Assembly (NCBI GenBank): GCA_045591175.1
Contig: JAZNSI010000062.1
Location: forward strand, 1-64,000
DNA length: 64,000 nt
Source: UBA11524 sp045591175
GTDB lineage: Bacteria; Bacillota; Clostridia; Christensenellales; Aristaeellaceae
Direction of reading: 5' to 3'
Shown here: one piece after another, positions 41,766 to 50,502 of the stretch
How the letters are laid out: each line of letters starts with the position of its first letter
Numbering within the stretch: the first letter of the stretch is position 1
Program-made: the position numbers and the translations under genes
The notes under the pieces: generated by a model
Databases searched by the model: none
What the model was told of the DNA's origin: nothing
The model's input: only the letters and a program-made list of their open reading frames with translations

Positions 41766-43670
41766 TCAGGGCACCATCACGCCGTTTTCGAAGTTGACGA
41801 TGCCGGTCTCCAGGAAGGACTCCGGGGGATTGTCGCACTTGGCGTAGCCCTTCTTGTACACCAGCTTCTTGAACACGTCCCTGCGGGCGTCCTCGTCGGT
41901 GAGGACGAAGGGGCGGAAGTCGGGGCTGGGCTGGGTCTGACAGGGGATCACCTGCAGGCGCTTGAGCTGCACCTCGCCGTTCACCCGCTCATAAGCCAGC
42001 TGGAAGATGCCCGTGGACGGATCCACCTGGGACATGGTGCCGAAGGTGAAATTGCCGGTAGAGAACATGATCGGCTTGCCCATGTAGAAGATGATGGGCT
42101 GGATCACATGGGGATGATGTCCCCAGATGACGTCCGCGCCGGCCTTGATGGCCTCCTTGGCGAAAATCACCTGACCTGAGGTGGGCGTCATGTGGGTCTC
42201 GCGGCCCCAGTGCAGGCTGACGATGACCACATCGCAGCCCTTCTCCTCCTTGAGGATCTTCACGCGGTTGGCAATGCGCTTCTGGTCGGAATCGCTGGGG
42301 TAGCTGAAGCCCATAAAGCCGAAGCGGATGCCGTTGATCTCCCGAACCAGCAGGTCGTCATAACCGTCGTCCTGCCAGGGGTAGATGGTACCGAAGTAGT
42401 CCACCTCCGCCGCCGTCAGCACGTCCAGGGTATCCTGATAGCCGTCCCGGTGGAAGTCCATGCAATGGTTGTTGACGCTGTTGACCACCTCCACGCTGCC
42501 CTCCAGGAGGACGTTGACGTGATCCGGCGCACCCACCATGTTGTACATCTTGTCCGTATGGGCGCGGCGCTCGGTGAATACGACCTCCAGGTTAGCCACC
42601 GTCAGGTCATCCGCCGCCAGGTACTCGTTCACCAGGGAGAAGGGCCAGGCATAGCCCTTTTCGTCAATGGTGTTGTGATAAGAGCTGTCGTAGGTGGCGT
42701 ACTGCTCGGAATCGCCGATGGAGCAGTCGCCCACAAAGGACAACAGCACCTCGCCCTCCGCAGAAGGTGCGGGCGTGGCGGTGGGCTCCGCCGTGGGGGC
42801 AGGCGCGGCCGTCAGCTCCACCACAGGCGCCTGAACAGCTTCCTCCTCGGGAGCAGCCGCAGCTTCCGGCGCGGGCGTGGCCGTCGCGGTGGGCGCAGGC
42901 ACAGGCGTGGCGTCACCGGTATAGGTCAGGATAAAGGGCTTCTGCCGGGTGCCTTCGCCGCCAGTGACCTCCAGCTCGGTCATGTCCACCCGGATGGCCA
43001 GGCGCAGGCCCACATTTGTGCGGGTGTAGCCGCCCCAGCTCAGGTGGCCGTCAAAACCCACCAGGGCCAGGCGGTAGGCTTCCTCATCCTTGATATCCGC
43101 CGCCCAGTAGGACACCTTGCCGTTGTTGTCAGAGTACAGGCCCTTCGTCCGGACGGCGTAAGGCGTGCCGGCTGCCTGACGGGAGGGCTGCTCGCCCCAG
43201 GTATTGGCGGAGAATCCGTAGTCGGGATTTCGCAGCTCATCCATGTTCAGGATGAACAGCTCGCCGCGGGTCTCGTCGGGGATGAGCAGGCTGCGCACCG
43301 GATCACCGCCAAAGAGCGTCTCGATGCACACCGTGTTCAGCCAGGGCATCAGGTCGCTCTCCTCATAGCAGGTGATGCGGCGATAATCATAATTGTCCAT
43401 CTTCTTCTGATCCGTCTCGAAGATGACCTGCTGGGTATCGATCACATATTCGGTGATCAGCAGTGCCACATTGTCCTTGATCTCCAGCACGCGCCAGAGC
43501 ACCGGAGCCACCTTGCCGTTTTTCTCATAAGGATACTGACCCAGCTGGACAAACTTCCAGCCATGTCCCTTCCAGTAGCCGCGCAGCTCCGTATCATCCT
43601 CAGCCATGGCAGGCACGCTCAGCAGCATCAGCAGCGCCAGCAGCCAGATCAACGCCTTCTTCAATCGCAT
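41766..43670 (-). CDS. secreted DUF6273-CapA two-domain protein
   Basis: A 634-residue exported protein. The signal peptide ends near AMA. Residues ~30-250 resemble DUF6273 (FVQLGQYPYEKNGK, VLWRVLEI, MPWLNTVC), a surface-associated beta domain. An Ala/Pro/Thr linker (~260-320) is followed by a CapA (PGA_cap, metallophosphatase-fold) domain with LSFVGDCSIGD, TVANLEVVF, VNNHCMDF, VSLHWGRE and GHHPHVIQP. CapA proteins act in poly-gamma-glutamate or capsule synthesis or processing. Start chosen for GAGGAG 9 bases upstream. First gene of cassette B. Confidence 0.88.
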   Translation of the reverse strand: MRLKKALIWLLALLMLLSVPAMAEDDTELRGYWKGHGWKFVQLGQYPYEKNGKVAPVLWRVLEIKDNVALLITEYVIDTQQVIFETDQKKMDNYDYRRITCYEESDLMPWLNTVCIETLFGGDPVRSLLIPDETRGELFILNMDELRNPDYGFSANTWGEQPSRQAAGTPYAVRTKGLYSDNNGKVSYWAADIKDEEAYRLALVGFDGHLSWGGYTRTNVGLRLAIRVDMTELEVTGGEGTRQKPFILTYTGDATPVPAPTATATPAPEAAAAPEEEAVQAPVVELTAAPAPTAEPTATPAPSAEGEVLLSFVGDCSIGDSEQYATYDSSYHNTIDEKGYAWPFSLVNEYLAADDLTVANLEVVFTERRAHTDKMYNMVGAPDHVNVLLEGSVEVVNSVNNHCMDFHRDGYQDTLDVLTAAEVDYFGTIYPWQDDGYDDLLVREINGIRFGFMGFSYPSDSDQKRIANRVKILKEEKGCDVVIVSLHWGRETHMTPTSGQVIFAKEAIKAGADVIWGHHPHVIQPIIFYMGKPIMFSTGNFTFGTMSQVDPSTGIFQLAYERVNGEVQLKRLQVIPCQTQPSPDFRPFVLTDEDARRDVFKKLVYKKGYAKCDNPPESFLETGIVNFENGVMVP

Positions 43671-43736
43671 TTTTCCATGCTCCTCATTTCCTTTGCAGCC
43701 GAAAAGCACAGCGGAATCGCCATACTTTTTCATTTT

Positions 43737-43765
43737 ACAATATCATTTTTCCGCGGATTTTTCAA
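43737..43765 (-). promoter_or_regulatory. candidate sigma-A promoter of cassette B
   Basis: Minus strand TTGAAA (43760-43765), 17 bases, TATTGT (43737-43742). The -10 is imperfect. Confidence 0.5.
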
Positions 43766-43812
43766 GCCCTTCGCCCGGTTTTCTCCGGCTTTTCTGCACA
43801 TTTTACAATTAA

Positions 43813-43845
43813 GCAAAAAAGCGCCGCCCGGTCACGCCGGACGGC
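43813..43845 (-). terminator. intrinsic terminator after exonuclease III
   Basis: Minus strand stem GCCGTCCGG / CCGGGCGGC (one G-T pair), 5-base loop, six T. Confidence 0.85.
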
Positions 43846-43861
43846 TCATGTTCCTGTTCGC

Positions 43862-44614
43862 TTATTCGATGACCAGCTCCACCGGGCAGTGGTCGGAGCC
43901 CATCACATCCGGGTGGATGCAGGCGCTTTGCAGACAGTCCAATAGCTTCTCGGAGGCGATGAAATAGTCAATGCGCCAGCCGACGTTCTTCTCCCGCGCA
44001 TGGAACATGTAGCTCCACCAGGTGTAGGCGTCGGTCTGGTCGGGGTGGAAGTGGCGGAAGGTGTCCACATAGCCCGCGTCGATCACCGCGGTGAGCTTGT
44101 CGCGCTCCTCCTGGGTGAAGCCGGCGTTGCGGGTGTTGGACTTGGGGTTCTTGAGGTCGATGGGCTTGTGGGCCACATTCAAGTCGCCGCAGTAGATGAC
44201 GGGCTTGTGCTGCTCCAGCGTCCTGATATATGCGAGGAACGCATCCTCCCAGGTCATGCGGTAGTCCAGGCGGGTCAGCTCGCGCTGAGAGTTGGGCACA
44301 TACACGCACACCAGATAGAAATCCGCGTATTCCAGCGTGATGACGCGGCCCTCGTGGTCATGCTCCTCCACGCCAATGCCGTAGCGGACGGAGAGCGGCT
44401 CCACCTTCGTGAAGATCGCCGTGCCGGAGTAGCCCTTCTTCTCGGCATAGTTCCAGTACTGGTGATAACCGGGCAGGTCGAGGTCATGCTGACCGGCCTG
44501 CAGCTTGGTCTCCTGCAGACAGAATACGTCCGCGTCCAGCGCCGCGAAGGCCTCCATGAAGTTCTTGCCGAGGATGGCCCGCAGGCCGTTGACGTTCCAG
44601 GAAATCAGCTTCAT
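43862..44614 (-). CDS. xth: exodeoxyribonuclease III (AP endonuclease)
   Basis: A 250-residue Mg-dependent base-excision repair nuclease. LISWNVNGLRAI, FCLQETKLQ (catalytic Glu), VYVPNSQ, YCGDLNVAH and GSDHCPVEL are all in place, with normal length for the ExoA/Xth family. AAGGAG precedes the ATG. It is cut off by a terminator and preceded by a repeat-rich gap. Confidence 0.96.
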   Translation of the reverse strand: MKLISWNVNGLRAILGKNFMEAFAALDADVFCLQETKLQAGQHDLDLPGYHQYWNYAEKKGYSGTAIFTKVEPLSVRYGIGVEEHDHEGRVITLEYADFYLVCVYVPNSQRELTRLDYRMTWEDAFLAYIRTLEQHKPVIYCGDLNVAHKPIDLKNPKSNTRNAGFTQEERDKLTAVIDAGYVDTFRHFHPDQTDAYTWWSYMFHAREKNVGWRIDYFIASEKLLDCLQSACIHPDVMGSDHCPVELVIE

Positions 44615-44830
44615 TTATGTGAGTCTCCTTATCTCTTTCACTTCTCGGAACGCAGGGATTCCACCTCTGCGGAGGCGGCCAAAGGGCTTTCCGTCATCCA
44701 ACATCGCTTGAAGCTTTGCCTTCGGCAACTCCCCACTGGGGAGTCGCTTCTGCGCAATGCCCTTTGGAAACCTTCGGAGGCTCCGTTGCTTGGTTGATTT
44801 ATACCAGCATTTTGAGCAAATGAAACCTGA
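44615..44830. repeat. repeat-rich gap with several inverted repeats
   Basis: No gene. It contains CCACCTCTGCGGAGG, AACTCCCC-ACTG-GGGAGT and the outer pair CCAAAGGGC...GCCCTTTGG, the same kinds of pieces as the other repeats, but no full copy. Confidence 0.55.
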
Positions 44831-46243
44831 TCAGCCCACAACGCCCGGCGCCTGATACCGGATGCGCATCTTGGGCGCTTCCTCCAGGGTGGCGCGGTAG
44901 TTGATGTTCCAGTCCACGCTGCCGTCGTTGACGTTCAGGCCGTCGGCGGGGGGCGCGAAGAGCTTCATCGTCAGCGTGCAGGGGCCGTCGAGGGGCTTGT
45001 CGAAGAAGGCGCTCATCATGTCGATGGTCTTCACACCGGGCGCCTTGTAGAACCAGCGGCCGTTCAGCTCCACCATCAGACCGATATTCTGCTCCACGGT
45101 CATCTCGCAGAACTCGGGATTGCCCTCAAATTCGATCGGAATGGCCAGGCCGTCCGCGTCCTCGGAGCTGCCCCAGCGCAGCTTGGCCGGGAAGGAGACT
45201 TCCTCCCCTTCCTCCATTTTGGGCATAAACCAGGGATCATTCAGCACCTCATCGCGGTACATCTTCAGCATGGGCTGCTCGATGCCCACCGCGTCGTTGT
45301 TGGGATCCTCGATCTCCAGGCCCAGACGGCCGCGGTCGCGGAACTGGTACATGCTGATGGACTTGAACCAATCCACCTTGTTATCGCGCCAGTAGTGGGC
45401 AAAGCGCACCACGCTCTCGCCCTGCATGCGGGGGCCGGTGACGTCGCCATCGGTGTTGAATTCAGCGGTGATCATGGGCTTGGGCACGGGGGTCAGCTCG
45501 CAGGCGCGCTTGTAGGTGCGGGTGAACTGATCCACCAGCTTCTGCACGGAGTCGGCCTTCCAGCTCCTCTGGACATTCTCCGGCTCCGCCACGTCCACGG
45601 GCCAGCCGTAGTGCAGCGCCAGGTAGGTGTCGCAGCTCCAGAAATCCGCCACGTCGTAGCAGTTCTTGAAGGCCTCTTCCTGCTCCATGTGGCCGTCTTC
45701 CTTGCCCCAGCCGCCGCAGAAGATGATGCGCACATTGGGGGCTTCCTCGCGGATGATGCCCGCGAACTTCACAAAGAACGCGCCGACCTGCTCATAGGTG
45801 TAGCGCTTGTTGTGCTGGAACCAGCTGCCGCAGCACTCGTGGTTGATGCGGATCATCATACGGCCATAGGGGCGCAGCTGACGGGCCACCTCGCGCAGCT
45901 GCTCGTCGGACAGACCGCAGTCCAGCGTCAGGGTCAGCAGGACTTCCTGGCCATGCTTGCGGATATCCGCCATCTGGTCAAAGGGATGGCCATCCGCGCC
46001 GTAGGGGAAGTAATCGTCGTAGGGGTAATCCCACGCGCCGGAGATGTCCTTGTCCTTGTAGTACTTGGAGATGCGCGCGGGCCACTCCTTGTCGTTGGGA
46101 TAGTAGGTGTACATGATGTTCACGCCGCGGTGCGGACGGCCCAGCTTATGCAGGATGTAGTCCTGGTTGACATACTCGGCGCGTTCGCTGCCGTCGCCCA
46201 GGTCGAGGGAACAGTTGGCGGGGCCCATGTGGAGGTGCTTCAT
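44831..46243 (-). CDS. GH26-like TIM-barrel glycoside hydrolase
   Basis: A 470-residue enzyme without signal peptide. The barrel (residues ~30-345) carries MMIRINHECCGSWFQHN, with the acid/base glutamate where GH26 has RxxHE, and MITAEFNTDGD with a candidate nucleophile glutamate. A C-terminal ~100-residue beta domain (CEMTVEQNIGLMVELNGRWF) follows. GH26 enzymes cut beta-mannans, xylans or mixed glucans; the exact family is a guess from motif layout. RBS AAAGGAG is 9 bases before the start. It may be a cytosolic or non-classically exported enzyme. Confidence 0.7.
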   Translation of the reverse strand: MKHLHMGPANCSLDLGDGSERAEYVNQDYILHKLGRPHRGVNIMYTYYPNDKEWPARISKYYKDKDISGAWDYPYDDYFPYGADGHPFDQMADIRKHGQEVLLTLTLDCGLSDEQLREVARQLRPYGRMMIRINHECCGSWFQHNKRYTYEQVGAFFVKFAGIIREEAPNVRIIFCGGWGKEDGHMEQEEAFKNCYDVADFWSCDTYLALHYGWPVDVAEPENVQRSWKADSVQKLVDQFTRTYKRACELTPVPKPMITAEFNTDGDVTGPRMQGESVVRFAHYWRDNKVDWFKSISMYQFRDRGRLGLEIEDPNNDAVGIEQPMLKMYRDEVLNDPWFMPKMEEGEEVSFPAKLRWGSSEDADGLAIPIEFEGNPEFCEMTVEQNIGLMVELNGRWFYKAPGVKTIDMMSAFFDKPLDGPCTLTMKLFAPPADGLNVNDGSVDWNINYRATLEEAPKMRIRYQAPGVVG

Positions 46244-46610
46244 AGTATGTTTCTCCTTTCGTGGGGTGCCTCCGGCGGGCAGGGCGCTGCCCTGCACCTG
46301 CGAAGGGTCTTCGACCCTCTCGACACCCGCTTCGCGATTGAGTTGCGTGGTTCCTTTGGGGTTGAACGCGCGTGTTGGTACACGCGGGTGTGAAGTTGAC
46401 TAACCGCGCTCGCTATCGCGCGGGCTACATGGCTGCGCGATCATGCGGCGCTTTTAGTTTCTGAACACATGGTTGTGTGAGCTTTGGCTCGGATCTGTGA
46501 ACAAGTTCACAGAGTCCTCGCGTCGCGCTACCTCGTCTGTTCTATCACAGTAGTGAGAGGCGGCGACCTCCTGCGGAGGCCGACGAGATAGTGTCGGCAC
46601 TGATTTCGTA
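46244..46610 (-). repeat. large structured intergenic repeat, copy 2
   Basis: The gap between the M24 peptidase and GH26-like genes holds no gene. On the minus strand it reads CCTCC-GCA-GGAGG, CTGTGAAC-TT-GTTCACAG (46496-46513), CCGCGC...GCGCGG, GGGTC-GAA-GACCC and GCAGGGC-AGC-GCCCTGC (46279-46295). It corresponds to copy 1 (22471-22845) block by block, with exact matches of 25 and 26 bases, but stems differ by paired changes. It ends 16 bases upstream of an RBS, as copy 1 does. Confidence 0.85.
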
Positions 46611-48386
46611 TCAGATCGCCCTCGTCGCATCCGCCAGCCAGACATTCTCCTCGGCGGTCATGTAGGGCGCGAGGGTCTTGCGGACTTTCGCGTGGTAGGC
46701 GTTCAGCAACGCGCGGCACTCGTCTCCCAGCAGTTCGGGGATGATGGCATCCAGGTCGAAGGGCACCATGGTCAGCGTCTCAAAGCGCAGGAAGCGGCCG
46801 TAGCCGTTGGTGGTGACCTCCTTGACCGCGGTCAGGTTCTCCAGGCGCACGCCGAAGGCGCCCTCCAGGTAGAAGCCCGGCTCGTTGGAGGTGATCATGC
46901 CGACCTCCAGGGGGTGGCTGCTGGCGCTGGACCAATGGATGCGCTGCGGGCCCTCGTGGACGCTGAGGATGTAGCCCACGCCGTGGCCGGTGCCGTGGTT
47001 GTAGTCGGCCTCCAGCCGCCACAGGGGCTCGCGGGCCAGGTAGTCCAGGTTCGCGCCGGTGCATCCGGCCTTCCACTGGGCATTGCCAAGCTGCAGGTTG
47101 CCCTTGAGCACCAGGGTGTAGAAGCGCTTCTCGTCATCCGTCAGCTCACCCAGGGCATAGGTGCGGGTGATGTCCGTGCTGCCCTCGATGAAGTGGGCGC
47201 CGGTGTCGCTGAGCAGGAAGGACTTCGCCTCCAGCTTCGCGCAGGATTCTTTCGTCGCGGAATAATGCACGATTGCGCCGTGTGCGCCATATCCCATAAT
47301 AGGCTCGAAGCTCAGGCAGATGTAGCCAGGCTGTTCCTTGCGGAATTCCTCCAGTTTCTCCGCCACGCTGATCTCGTCCATGGGGATCTTGCCCACGTTG
47401 GTCTTCACCCAGCGCATGAACTTCGTCACCGCCGCGCCGTCCTTGATGTGGGCGATGCGGAAGTTGTCGACTTCCTTCTCATTCTTGCAGGCCTTGGGCA
47501 GGGTGGTGGGGCTCACCTTGTCGATGACCTGCACATTGACGGGCACGCAGGTTTTCAGCTTGCTGTTGACCACGTTCAGGTTCATCATGACCTTGCAGCC
47601 GTCTGCCAGGCTGCGGACATAATCGTACACATCCTCATAATTGCGGATGGTCACGCCGTCATTCTCCAAATTGCGGCGGATCTCATCGCTCAGCACCGCC
47701 GGGTTGACGAACAGCACCGCTTCATCCGCCGTGACCGCCGCGAAGGACAGCATCACGGGCGTGCAGGCCACGTCCGCGCCGCGCAGGTTCATCAGCCAGC
47801 ATACGTCCATCAGGCTCGCGATAACCACCGCGTCCGCATTTTCCTTGGCCAGGGCTGCGCGGAGATCCATCAGCTTTTCCGCGCGGGACTTGCCCACCAC
47901 GTCCGCCGCCAGCTCGAAGGCGGGCTCGGCCGAAAGGGCGGGGCGATCCATCCAGATCTCTCCCACCAGGTCATCCTCGCAGGCGATGGACGCGCCGCAC
48001 TTCTCAGCAAGTTGACGCAGGACCATCTCCTGACGGGTGGACACCACACGGCCGTCAAAGCCCAGCACATGGCCCTTCTGCAGGTGCTTCCCGAGGTACT
48101 CGTTCAGCGTGGGAACGCCGGGCTCGCCCATCTTCATCAGCTCGATGCCGGAGCCTTCCAGCTGCTCCGCCGCCTGCAGGAAATAACGGCCGTCCGTCCA
48201 CAGGCCGGCCCATTCCTTGCCCACCAGCAGCGTGCCGGCGCTGCCGGTAAAGCCGCTGACCCACTTGCGGGACTTGAAGTGGTCGGACAGATACTCCGAG
48301 CCATGGAAGTCGTTGGAGGGAATAAGGCAGTAATCCACGCCGTGCTTTGCCATCACCGCGCGCAGGTCGATCAGCTGCTGACGCAT
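46611..48386 (-). CDS. pepP: aminopeptidase P family (M24B) Xaa-Pro peptidase, three-domain type
   Basis: A 591-residue cytosolic peptidase with two creatinase-like N-terminal domains (residues ~1-300; DYCLIPSNDFHGSEYLSDHF, WTDGRYFLQAAEQL) and a catalytic domain with DTGAHFIEGSTDITRT (two Asp), NHGTGHGVGYILSVHEGP (His), SNEPGFYLEGAFGVRLENL (Glu) and a final Glu. This long form resembles eukaryotic and clostridial APP1. Start could be 48395 or 48386; the latter is preferred because AAAGGA is 10 bases upstream and the former leaves only 2. Divergent from cysE. Confidence 0.93.
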   Translation of the reverse strand: MRQQLIDLRAVMAKHGVDYCLIPSNDFHGSEYLSDHFKSRKWVSGFTGSAGTLLVGKEWAGLWTDGRYFLQAAEQLEGSGIELMKMGEPGVPTLNEYLGKHLQKGHVLGFDGRVVSTRQEMVLRQLAEKCGASIACEDDLVGEIWMDRPALSAEPAFELAADVVGKSRAEKLMDLRAALAKENADAVVIASLMDVCWLMNLRGADVACTPVMLSFAAVTADEAVLFVNPAVLSDEIRRNLENDGVTIRNYEDVYDYVRSLADGCKVMMNLNVVNSKLKTCVPVNVQVIDKVSPTTLPKACKNEKEVDNFRIAHIKDGAAVTKFMRWVKTNVGKIPMDEISVAEKLEEFRKEQPGYICLSFEPIMGYGAHGAIVHYSATKESCAKLEAKSFLLSDTGAHFIEGSTDITRTYALGELTDDEKRFYTLVLKGNLQLGNAQWKAGCTGANLDYLAREPLWRLEADYNHGTGHGVGYILSVHEGPQRIHWSSASSHPLEVGMITSNEPGFYLEGAFGVRLENLTAVKEVTTNGYGRFLRFETLTMVPFDLDAIIPELLGDECRALLNAYHAKVRKTLAPYMTAEENVWLADATRAI

Positions 48387-48438
48387 TTGGTTCATATCCT
48401 TTCATCGGCGGACTTTCGTCCGGTTCATTCTGCCCACC

Positions 48439-48467
48439 AGTATACCATCATTTACTGGATTTCGCAA
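48439..48467 (-). promoter_or_regulatory. sigma-A promoter of pepP
   Basis: Minus strand TTGCGA (48462-48467), 17 bases, TATACT (48439-48444). A CCAGTA...TACTGG inverted repeat (48437-48458) overlaps the -10 and the spacer. Confidence 0.7.
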
Positions 48468-48500
48468 GGCGGGCGGACGGTATCTCTTGTGTATTCCGCA

Positions 48501-48529
48501 TTGACTTTACTGCGGTGATGCAGTAAAAT
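48501..48529 (+). promoter_or_regulatory. sigma-A promoter of cysE with operator-like dyad
   Basis: TTGACT (48501-48506), 17 bases, TAAAAT (48524-48529). The perfect dyad TTTACTGC-GGTGAT-GCAGTAAA (48506-48527) fills the spacer between the two boxes. Confidence 0.75.
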
Positions 48530-48563
48530 GCAGGTATTCCCCCCAGGGAAAGGAGGATTCCCC

Positions 48564-49484
48564 ATGAGTGACAGTTCCCGCACCATTGCCGCGTCCATCA
48601 CCGCGCTGACCGACGCGCTGCTTTCCGACTATGCCAACGGCCGTGACATCGACCGCATCGAGCCCTACTCCCAGCCGGACAGGGAGATCATCATCGACCT
48701 GATCGGCAAGATGAAGCGGCTGCTGTTCCCCGGTTATTTCCGCGATCCCAGCCAGCGGGTATACAACATCCGCCACAGCCTGGCCGTGCTGATGGAGGAC
48801 GTAGCCTTCCACCTGGGCCGTCAGATTGCCATTGCGCTGCGTCTTGGCGCATCGGTGGACGCCGAGCGCGCCCGCGTGCTGGACGCCCAGGCCCAGGAGC
48901 TGACGGTGCAGTTCCTGGAGCGGCTGCCGGAAGTCCGCGCACTGCTCCAGACCGACCTGGAGGCCTTCTTTGACGGCGACCCCGCCGCCACCTCCCTGGA
49001 CGAGATCATCATCGCCTATCCCGGCATTTTCGCCATCATGGTCAACCGGGTAGCCCATGTGCTCTTTGAGCTGGGCGTGCCCCTCATCCCCCGCATCATG
49101 ACCGAGCATGCCCACTCCCGCACCGGCATCGACATCCACCCCGGCGCGACCATCGGGCGGTACTTCTTCATCGACCACGGCACCGGCATCGTCATCGGCG
49201 AAACCACGGTGATCGGCGAAAACGTGAAGATCTACCAGGGCGTGACCCTGGGCGCCCTTTCCACCCGCGGCGGACAGAGCCTGCGGGGCAAGCGCCGCCA
49301 TCCCACCATTGAGGACCGGGTGACGATCTACTCCGGCGCGTCGGTTTTGGGCGGCGATACCGTCATCGGGCATGACGCGGTCATTGGGGGCAATGCCTTC
49401 ATCACCTCCTCCATCGCGCCTGGCACCCGCGTGTCGGTCAAGAATCAGGAGCTGGAGATGCGGCCCGACAAGACTGCCTGGTGA
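48564..49484 (+). CDS. cysE: serine O-acetyltransferase
   Basis: A 306-residue enzyme that makes O-acetylserine from serine and acetyl-CoA, the first step of cysteine synthesis. The N-terminal helical domain (residues ~1-190) precedes a left-handed beta-helix: HSRTGIDIHPGATIGRYFF, DHGTGIVIGETTVIGENV, IYQGVTLGALSTRGG, RHPTIEDRVTIYSGASVLGG. Longer N-terminus than the short Bacillus form, close to the EpsC type. RBS AAAGGAGG is 7 bases upstream. The promoter carries a dyad that may bind a cysteine regulator. Confidence 0.95.
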   Translation: MSDSSRTIAASITALTDALLSDYANGRDIDRIEPYSQPDREIIIDLIGKMKRLLFPGYFRDPSQRVYNIRHSLAVLMEDVAFHLGRQIAIALRLGASVDAERARVLDAQAQELTVQFLERLPEVRALLQTDLEAFFDGDPAATSLDEIIIAYPGIFAIMVNRVAHVLFELGVPLIPRIMTEHAHSRTGIDIHPGATIGRYFFIDHGTGIVIGETTVIGENVKIYQGVTLGALSTRGGQSLRGKRRHPTIEDRVTIYSGASVLGGDTVIGHDAVIGGNAFITSSIAPGTRVSVKNQELEMRPDKTAW

Positions 49485-49514
49485 AAATGACAATCGTTAT
49501 TCCCAGCGTTCCCC

Positions 49515-49543
49515 TTGCATCAAACCGGATTTGATGGTATGAT
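49515..49543 (+). promoter_or_regulatory. sigma-A promoter of the DUF3737 gene
   Basis: TTGCAT (49515-49520), 17 bases, TATGAT (49538-49543). Inverted repeat ATCAAA-CCGGA-TTTGAT (49519-49535) overlaps the spacer. Confidence 0.7.
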
Positions 49544-49579
49544 ATTCAGGATGTAACAATATCTGCAAGGAGAATCCCC

Positions 49580-50437
49580 ATGGAACGCTACGAAGCTCTC
49601 ACGCTGGACGAGGAACGTGCGCTGTACGGTCTGAACGGCGCAGAGGTCGTCCGCTGCAAATTTGAAGGCCCCGCCGACGGAGAATCCGCGCTGAAGGAGT
49701 GCCGCAACGTCCACCTGACCGACTGCGACCTGAAGCTGCGCTACCCCCTGTGGCATGTGTCCGGCGGCTCCCTCACCGACTGCCGCATGACCGATACCTG
49801 CCGCGCCGCGCTGTGGTATGACGACAGCCTCACCATTAAGGACTGCGATCTGGGCGGCATCAAGGCCCTGCGCGAGTGCCGCGATATCGTGATTGAGGGC
49901 GGCACGGGCAACTCCACCGAGTTCGGCTGGATGTGCCGCGACCTGCGCATCCGCGATTTCGCCCTCACCAGCGAGTACCCCTTCCTCCACACCGAGAACG
50001 CCGAGTTCGACGGCTTCCGCCTCAAGGGCAAGTACTCCTTCCAGTACACAAAGAACCTCGTGTTCCGCAACTGCGTGCTGGACACCAAGGACGCCTTCTG
50101 GCACGCGGAAAACATCACCGTGTATGACAGCGTGGTCAAGGGCGAATACCTGGCCTGGTACTCCACGAACCTGCGCCTGGTGCGCTGCAAAATCAGCGGC
50201 ACTCAGCCCCTGTGCTACTGCAAGGGCCTGATCCTGGAGGACTGCACGATGGAGGGCTGCGACCTGTCTTTCGAGAACAGCGAGGTCACCGCGACGGTGA
50301 ACGGCCACATCGACAGCGTCAAGAACCCGGTGAAGGGCTCTGTCACGGCGGATTCCATCGGAGAAATCATCATCGACGAGTACAAGTGGGCCGGCGATTG
50401 CCCCATCACCGTGCGCACCGCGGATGAAATTGCATAA
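49580..50437 (+). CDS. DUF3737 family right-handed beta-helix protein
   Basis: A 285-residue soluble protein made of short beta-helix turns, with a repeating pattern of one aromatic or cysteine per ~22 residues (VVRCKFEGPADGES, VHLTDCDLKL, SLTDCRMTD, LTIKDCDLGG, LVFRNCVLDT). DUF3737 proteins are common in gut Firmicutes and lactobacilli; the function is unknown. No signal peptide. RBS AAGGAG precedes. Monocistronic. Confidence 0.82.
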   Translation: MERYEALTLDEERALYGLNGAEVVRCKFEGPADGESALKECRNVHLTDCDLKLRYPLWHVSGGSLTDCRMTDTCRAALWYDDSLTIKDCDLGGIKALRECRDIVIEGGTGNSTEFGWMCRDLRIRDFALTSEYPFLHTENAEFDGFRLKGKYSFQYTKNLVFRNCVLDTKDAFWHAENITVYDSVVKGEYLAWYSTNLRLVRCKISGTQPLCYCKGLILEDCTMEGCDLSFENSEVTATVNGHIDSVKNPVKGSVTADSIGEIIIDEYKWAGDCPITVRTADEIA

Positions 50438-50450
50438 CAGGCATATGAAA

Positions 50451-50486
50451 GCGCCGCTTCCTGATCGGAAGCGGCGCCATTTTATT
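50451..50486 (+). terminator. intrinsic terminator
   Basis: Stem GCGCCGCTTCC / GGAAGCGGCGC with a 5-base loop and CATTTTATT tail; convergent with the solute-binding protein gene. Confidence 0.8.
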
Positions 50487-50502
50487 GGGGGAAGCCGGAG
50501 GC

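Noticed and set aside
44640..44810. Terminator for the GH26-like gene
   Set aside because: Several stems exist but none is followed by a T-run on the minus strand; it fits the repeat family better.
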